Shown piece by piece: positions 60,314 through 64,000 of a stretch of DNA of 64,000 nt. Below the pieces are notes generated by a model that worked only from the letters and a program-made list of their open reading frames with translations, was not told the DNA's origin and did not search any database. Numbering within the stretch: the stretch's first letter is position 1; each line of letters starts with the position of its first letter. The translations under genes were made by a program, and so were the position numbers. The stretch is from Leifsonia sp. 71-9 (GTDB lineage Bacteria > Actinomycetota > Actinomycetes > Actinomycetales > Microbacteriaceae): the NCBI RefSeq assembly GCF_001898805.1, contig NZ_MKVJ01000001.1, forward strand, positions 67,990-131,989, written 5' to 3'.

Positions 60314-60921
60314 CGCGACGAGCCCGCACCGGCGGCGGGATTCCGATGCCGGTGGCGGTCGACGCGTGCACGGTTGCCGCAGCCCGGACTGCACCACCGC
60401 TGGTTCCGCCGCGACCGATGGAAGATCTGGCCGCAACCCGGCGCCTCGCACACCGCGATCGCGGCGAGGTCCTCACGGGCGAGGACATCCACGGTCGCCG
60501 CCGCCAACACACCGAGAAGCGCCACGAAGCCGGTGCCGCCCGCCACCAACCGGCTCGTCCCCGCTTCGGTGCCGAGGAGTCGCGTCGCACCACCCGCGCG
60601 TACCCGTTCGTTGATGAGCTCCACGTCGGCACCGTCGAGTTCCTCCTGGAGGGCCGCGGCACGCAGCAGCCGACTGGTGGCGTCCCGCTGCTCCAGCACC
60701 GCGTCCAGGCCGACCGGATCGCCGCCGAGCGCAGGCAACCAGGCCGGCTCGGCGTCGATCCACCCCAGGAACTCCACGACGGTGCCGATGAGCTCCTCGC
60801 GATCGTCGTCCAACCCGATCGTCGTGTTGACGAAGTCGACGGCCAGATGGTCGCCGAGCCATACCCAGCGTGTACGAGGAATCACAGAGCCATCATGATC
60901 CCGTAATGCGAAGTTGCGCAA
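60310..60921 (-). CDS. CGNR zinc-finger protein (putative regulator)
   Basis: A 203-aa protein with an N-terminal helical ABATE domain (from LGDHLAVDFVNTTIGL) and a C-terminal CGNR zinc finger: CEAPGCGQIFHRSRRNQRWCSPGCGNRARVDRHRHR, with four Cys for zinc and the CGNR motif. These proteins are believed to bind DNA and to act as ligand-responsive regulators. It sits first in a two-gene operon with a LysE exporter. The start is uncertain: TTG at 60919-60921, or GTG at 60883-60885 giving VIPRTRWVWLGDHL. The promoter region beyond the TTG is a GAGGC microsatellite. Confidence 0.85.
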   Translation of the reverse strand: MRNFALRDHDGSVIPRTRWVWLGDHLAVDFVNTTIGLDDDREELIGTVVEFLGWIDAEPAWLPALGGDPVGLDAVLEQRDATSRLLRAAALQEELDGADVELINERVRAGGATRLLGTEAGTSRLVAGGTGFVALLGVLAAATVDVLAREDLAAIAVCEAPGCGQIFHRSRRNQRWCSPGCGNRARVDRHRHRNPAAGAGSSR

Positions 60922-60933
60922 AAACCATTACAC

Positions 60934-60963
60934 GAGGCGAGGCGAGGCGAGGCGAGGCGAGGC
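60934..60963. repeat. GAGGC pentanucleotide microsatellite, six copies
   Basis: Six perfect copies in a row, followed by decayed copies (gagttgaggtgaggc). It lies 13 bp from the CGNR gene's likely start, in its promoter region, where copy-number change could alter expression. Confidence 0.9.
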
Positions 60964-61067
60964 GAGTTGAGGTGAGGCGCGTCGACGGGCGGTGAGTCGA
61001 GGGGAGGCGCTCGCGGCCGCAACCGCCCGCCCCGACCGCTCTCAGACGGCCGCCGCGCGCGATCGAC

Positions 61068-61235
61068 CGTGGGTCGTCACGCGCGAGCAGCCGAGCGTCG
61101 CCACGCGCGATCAGCCGAGGGTCGTCGCGTGTGAGCGGCCGTGGGTCGTCGCGCGTGAGCAGGCGAGGGTCGCCTCGTGCGCGCAGGCGAGGATCGCCAC
61201 GCGCGATCAGCCGAGGGTCGCTGCACGCGAGGAGG
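61068..61235. repeat. Seven tandem copies of a 24-bp degenerate repeat
   Basis: Unit starts are 61068, 61092, 61116, 61140, 61164, 61188 and 61212, each exactly 24 bp. A consensus begins CGAGGGTCGYC and ends GATCAGC or GAGCAGG. Units differ at several positions, so the array is not freshly duplicated, yet its period is kept perfectly. Confidence 0.9.
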
Positions 61236-61259
61236 GCGCGGGCGGGGGATGCTGGGAGG

Positions 61260-62165
61260 GTGCAGCTTCCGGACGCGATCGACGGGTATGCGCGCCACCT
61301 CCAGGTCGAGCGCGGGTACTCCGCCCAGACCGTGCGCGCCTACCGGTCCGACTTGGCGGCGCTCGCCGCATTCGCCTCGGAGCGGGCGGTGGCGGATACC
61401 GAGGGGGTGACGCTCGACGTGCTGCGCGATTGGCTCTGGGAAGGATCCCAGCGCGGGCTCGCCAAAGCCACCCTCGCGCGGCGCTCGGCGGCGGCGCGCG
61501 GATTCAGCGCCTGGGTGACGCGTACCGGTGGCGAGGCCGTCGACCCGGCCGCTCGCCTCCGGGCGCCCCGGGCGGACAAGACGCTGCCGCGCGTCATCAC
61601 CCGGGCGCAGATGGATGAGCTCCTCGCCTCGCTCGCCGCCCTCGCGGCCGACGGCGACCCCGGCGCGCTGCGCGACCTGACCGTCATCGAACTGCTCTAC
61701 GCCACGGGGGTCCGCGTCTCCGAATTGACCGGGCTCGACGTGGACGACGTCGACCTCGACCGGCTCACCGTGCGCGTCCTGGGCAAAGGGGCGAAAGAGC
61801 GTGTCGTCCCCTTCGGGGTGCCCGCCCGGAACATCCTCCGCCGCTACCTCGCGGAGGCGCGTCCGGCGCTCGCGATCGCGCGCTCGGGACCGGCCCTGCT
61901 GCTCGGAGCGCGCGGCGGCCGGCTCGGCACCCGCGCCGTCTACGAACTCGTCGCCGGACTGCTCGAAGGGATCCCGGGATCGGGACCGGCCGGGCCGCAC
62001 GCCCTGCGGCACACGGCGGCCACCCATCTGCTCGACGGGGGTGCGGACCTGCGTGCCGTGCAGGAGATCCTCGGCCACGCCAGCCTCGGCACCACGCAGA
62101 TCTACACGCACGTCTCCACCGAGCGGCTCAAAGAGAGCTACCGGATCGCGCACCCGCGCGCCTGA
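61260..62165 (+). CDS. xerC: Tyrosine recombinase XerC
   Basis: Resolves chromosome dimers at dif with XerD, 301 aa. The N-terminal SAM-like core-binding domain begins [33 protein letters not shown]. Catalytic residues are Arg152 ([13 protein letters not shown]), Lys in [14 protein letters not shown], His247 and Arg250 ([12 protein letters not shown]), His273 (LGHASLG) and Tyr282 (TTQIYTHVS). I start at GTG 61260, which gives the usual N-terminus; the reading frame continues upstream through the tandem repeats but without conserved sequence. GGGAGG directly abuts the GTG, too close for a Shine-Dalgarno, so the message may be leaderless. Confidence 0.93.
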   Translation: MQLPDAIDGYARHLQVERGYSAQTVRAYRSDLAALAAFASERAVADTEGVTLDVLRDWLWEGSQRGLAKATLARRSAAARGFSAWVTRTGGEAVDPAARLRAPRADKTLPRVITRAQMDELLASLAALAADGDPGALRDLTVIELLYATGVRVSELTGLDVDDVDLDRLTVRVLGKGAKERVVPFGVPARNILRRYLAEARPALAIARSGPALLLGARGGRLGTRAVYELVAGLLEGIPGSGPAGPHALRHTAATHLLDGGADLRAVQEILGHASLGTTQIYTHVSTERLKESYRIAHPRA

Positions 62166-62208
62166 ACCGCGGGAGCGAAGCGCGGGAGCGCCGCGCTCGA
62201 CGGGCCGG

Positions 62209-63003
62209 TCAGCCGTCGTCGAGCGGGAGCAACACTGATGGCGGCACCGTGTCGAAGAACAGCAGCGGTGAGACGTACGCACCGTCGACCCGCACGCCGA
62301 CGTGGAGGCACGACGCGGCGCAGTGACCGCCGGACGCGAGGCGCCCGATCGGGGCGCCGCGCGCGACAGGCTGACCGGCGACGAGCTCCGTCGCCAGCGG
62401 CTCGTAGCTCGAGAGCACACCGCCGCCGTGATCGAGCGTGAGAACCGGGCGATCCACGACGACGCCGGCGAAGCGGACCGTCGCGTCGGCCGGGGCCGTC
62501 ACCGGCTGCTCGGGCGCCGTCGCCAGGTCGATGCCGCGGTGTCCGGCGGCGTACGGGGTCGGGGGAGCCGCGAACGCGCCGACGACCCGGGGCGGCAGGA
62601 CGGGCCACGCCCAGCGCGGCGAGGTGACCGCAGCCGGGGACGCGGACGCGGTCGTGCCCGCAGCCGCGGCCGACTGCGCGTCCGCAACCGTTCCCGCGGC
62701 CGAACCCGAACCTGAAGTCGCGGTCGAGCCCGCTCCGGCGGTCGAGCCCGCTCCCGCGGCTGAGCCCGCTCCCGCGGCTGAGCCCGCACTCGTGGGTGAG
62801 CCCGCACTCGCGGCTGAGCCCGCACTCGCGGCTGAGCCCGCACTCGCGGCCGCACCCTGCTCAGCTGAGCCCGGCGCCGCCCCCGGCGCGAGCACAGCGG
62901 TCACCCCCGCCGCCGCGAGTAGCACCAGCTCACGCACGCCCCCGCCCCGCCGCCAGTGCTCAGCGCGCACCCTCTTCCCACCCGTTCGTCTGATCCGTCT
63001 CAT
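62209..63003 (-). CDS. Exported M23-family peptidase with low-complexity linker
   Basis: A 264-aa cell-wall peptidase or its inactive relative. A signal or anchor helix (VRELVLLAAAGVTAVLAPGAAPG) is followed by an Ala/Ser/Gly-rich linker of hexapeptide repeats (residues about 50-100). The M23 (LytM) domain is residues about 130-255: AAGHRGIDLATAPEQPVTAPADATVRFAGVV holds the first zinc His and Asp, and CLHVGVRVDG the last (HxH reduced to LHV preceded by HCAASC). The unusual HCAASC before LHV adds two Cys, perhaps a disulfide. In related genomes a gene of this type lies near rpsB. It is convergent with xerC. Confidence 0.85.
   Translation of the reverse strand: MRRIRRTGGKRVRAEHWRRGGGVRELVLLAAAGVTAVLAPGAAPGSAEQGAAASAGSAASAGSAASAGSPTSAGSAAGAGSAAGAGSTAGAGSTATSGSGSAAGTVADAQSAAAAGTTASASPAAVTSPRWAWPVLPPRVVGAFAAPPTPYAAGHRGIDLATAPEQPVTAPADATVRFAGVVVDRPVLTLDHGGGVLSSYEPLATELVAGQPVARGAPIGRLASGGHCAASCLHVGVRVDGAYVSPLLFFDTVPPSVLLPLDDG
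62723..62848. repeat. Seven 18-bp coding repeats in the M23 peptidase linker
   Basis: Seven consecutive 18-bp units, consensus gctgagcccgcactcgcg on the plus strand, encode on the minus strand hexapeptides such as SAGSAA and GAGSTA. The outer copies are more diverged than the central ones. Confidence 0.85.
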
Positions 63004-63112
63004 CGCTCACGCCCTCCCGTCACCCCCACCCTCCCGGACGCGCGAAGCGGCACGCGGTCGGAACCGAGACCGGGGGAGAACGCACTTTCTGCACATCCGA
63101 CGCATGTCGATA

Positions 63113-63140
63113 TTGCCCAACGGCGATCCGGGCGTACCGT
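63113..63140 (+). promoter_or_regulatory. Promoter candidate for the sugar-porter gene
   Basis: TTGCCC (63113-63118) and TACCGT (63135-63140) with a 16-bp spacer lie about 74 bp before ATG 63214. AAGGGGAAG gives a good ribosome site. Nothing else is evident in the 210-bp gap after the divergent M23 gene. Confidence 0.5.
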
Positions 63141-63213
63141 GTCTAGCGCCGGTTCGCGCTCGCCAGGGCGGGCCAGCGGACCACGGCGGGACACAACCGA
63201 ACAAGGGGAAGAC

Positions 63214-64000
63214 ATGTCTGGACAACGCAGCGGCACCGACGAGGCCGGGAACGAGGTCGCCCACCAGCCCAGCGGCGCGATGCGACGCAAGGCGACGGGA
63301 CTGGCCATCGCGGCGGCCGTCGGCGGCTTCCTCTTCGGTTTCGACTCGTCCGTCATCAACGGGGCGGTCGACTCGATCGGCACGCACTTCGAGCTGAACG
63401 CGTTCGTCAAGGGATTCGTCGTGGCCGTCGCCCTCCTGGGCTGCGCGCTCGGCGCCTACGTCGCCGGCCGGCTCGCCGACCGCTGGGGCCGGCTCAAGGT
63501 CATGCTCCTCGGCGCCGGGCTGTTCCTCGTCAGCTCCATCGGCGCCGGTCTGGCGTTCTCGGTCTGGGACCTCGGGCTGTGGCGCGTGGTGGGCGGTCTG
63601 GGCATCGGCATCGCGTCCGTCGTGGCGCCGGCGTACATCGCCGAGATCGCACCGCGGCAGCGCCGAGGCGGGCTGGCCTCCCTGCAGCAGCTGGCGATCA
63701 CCATCGGTATCTTCGCCGCGCTCCTCTCCGACGCGCTGCTCGCCAACGGCAACCCGTCGCGCGAGATCTGGTTCGGGCTGGAGGCGTGGCGGTGGATGTT
63801 CCTCGTCGGCGTCATCCCGTCGGCCGTCTACGGCATCATCGCGCTGACCGTCCCTGAGTCGCCGCGCTTCCTGCTCGCGACAGGCCGTCGCGACGAGGCG
63901 CGCAAGGTGTTCCAGACGCTCGTGCCCGCGGAGGACCTCGACCGCTCGATCAAGGACATCGAGGACTCGATCAAGACGGACAAGGAGGGCCTCAAGGCGA
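63214..64000 (+). CDS. Sugar-porter family MFS transporter (3' end cut by window)
   Basis: The first 262 residues of a major facilitator of the sugar porter family (relatives of XylE, GalP and GLUT). Signatures: VGGFLFGFDSSVINGAV in helix 1, AGRLADRWGRLKVMLLG (the loop 2-3 GRxxDRxGRR motif), RVVGGLGIGIASVVAPAYIAEIAPRQRRGGLASLQQLAITIGI (helix 4-5, the YIAEIAP motif) and VPESPRFLLATGRRDEA (the PESPR motif closing the first half). It should bring a hexose or pentose in with protons; the sugar is not predictable. A 20-residue polar N-terminus precedes helix 1. The gene runs off the right edge. Confidence 0.92.
   Translation, partial: MSGQRSGTDEAGNEVAHQPSGAMRRKATGLAIAAAVGGFLFGFDSSVINGAVDSIGTHFELNAFVKGFVVAVALLGCALGAYVAGRLADRWGRLKVMLLGAGLFLVSSIGAGLAFSVWDLGLWRVVGGLGIGIASVVAPAYIAEIAPRQRRGGLASLQQLAITIGIFAALLSDALLANGNPSREIWFGLEAWRWMFLVGVIPSAVYGIIALTVPESPRFLLATGRRDEARKVFQTLVPAEDLDRSIKDIEDSIKTDKEGLKA

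Larger units (their letters stand above)
60922..61259. other. 338-bp intergenic region made largely of tandem repeats
   Basis: Between the divergent CGNR and xerC genes. In order it holds a TGTAAT-like element on the minus strand close to the CGNR start, a GAGGC microsatellite (60934-60963), about 100 bp without a clear signal, then seven 24-bp repeats (61068-61235) ending 24 bp before xerC. I see no tRNA, hairpin terminator or convincing small gene. Confidence 0.7.

Noticed and set aside
61068-61235. Possible CRISPR array
   Set aside because: The 24-bp units are directly adjacent and have no unique spacers; no cas genes are near.
60992-61618. Plus-strand reading frame through the 24-bp repeats encoding octapeptides (RPWVVTRE-like)
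   Set aside because: It ends inside xerC in another frame, has no conserved sequence beyond the repeat and no good ribosome site. I keep the repeat as DNA and mention translation only as something to test.

Overview
The window is a high-GC actinobacterial chromosome segment. Gene order, the mycothiol-era housekeeping set, frequent GTG/TTG starts and many leaderless promoters point to the family Microbacteriaceae, plausibly Leifsonia or a close relative. The family-level call is firmer than the genus. I see no prophage, insertion sequence, CRISPR array or rRNA. One tRNA gene is present (Glu, CTC anticodon).

Positions 1-11750 are mostly accessory or stress functions. They hold a secreted lipase (cut by the left edge), an AlaX-like editing hydrolase, a NERD-domain membrane protein, photolyase with a metallo-beta-lactamase-fold hydrolase, a His-rich CPH-type copper/silver ATPase behind a CsoR-like operator, a lipid kinase, tRNA-Glu, an ArsR/AHSA1 pair with an unusual nested operator, and a TerC-family transporter behind a yybP-ykoY (Mn2+) riboswitch, followed by a PP2C phosphatase.

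Positions 11750-24100 hold a biosynthetic run: a leucine leader peptide, leuC-leuD-murA-plsC-gpsA-ddl, then DUF3515/thiL (divergent), rsmD, a TPR protein with recG, and coaD. A moxR-DUF58-transglutaminase module (24110-28740) sits before the conserved yceD-rpmF-rnc-mutM set.

Positions 30240-62165 carry the widely conserved backbone smc-ftsY-ffh-rpsP-khpA-rimM-trmD-rplS-lepB-rnhB-DUF2469-yraN-comM-dprA-xerC. Accessory cassettes break it at discrete junctions: a GNAT protein plus a complete branched-chain amino acid ABC transporter (livKHMGF) between mutM and smc; a CHAD protein beside ftsY; two tandem SGNH hydrolases and a YbdK-type glutamate-cysteine ligase between ffh and rpsP; a GntR regulator with an MFS exporter between rimM and trmD; map and a small membrane protein between trmD and rplS; and a LysE/CGNR pair plus a tandem-repeat field before xerC. 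The right end holds an M23 peptidase and a sugar-porter MFS gene cut by the window edge.

The most interesting signals are regulatory rather than new gene families. The four consecutive Leu codons of the leuC leader peptide are exactly complementary to the leuC ribosome-binding site, suggesting translational attenuation. Three GGTNNACC palindromes lie at exact 13-bp spacing over a leaderless promoter. The arsR operator is a doubly nested palindrome. Seven 24-bp tandem repeats abut xerC. A short motif, TANNNT followed by 6-7 bp and then the start codon, recurs before at least thirteen genes.
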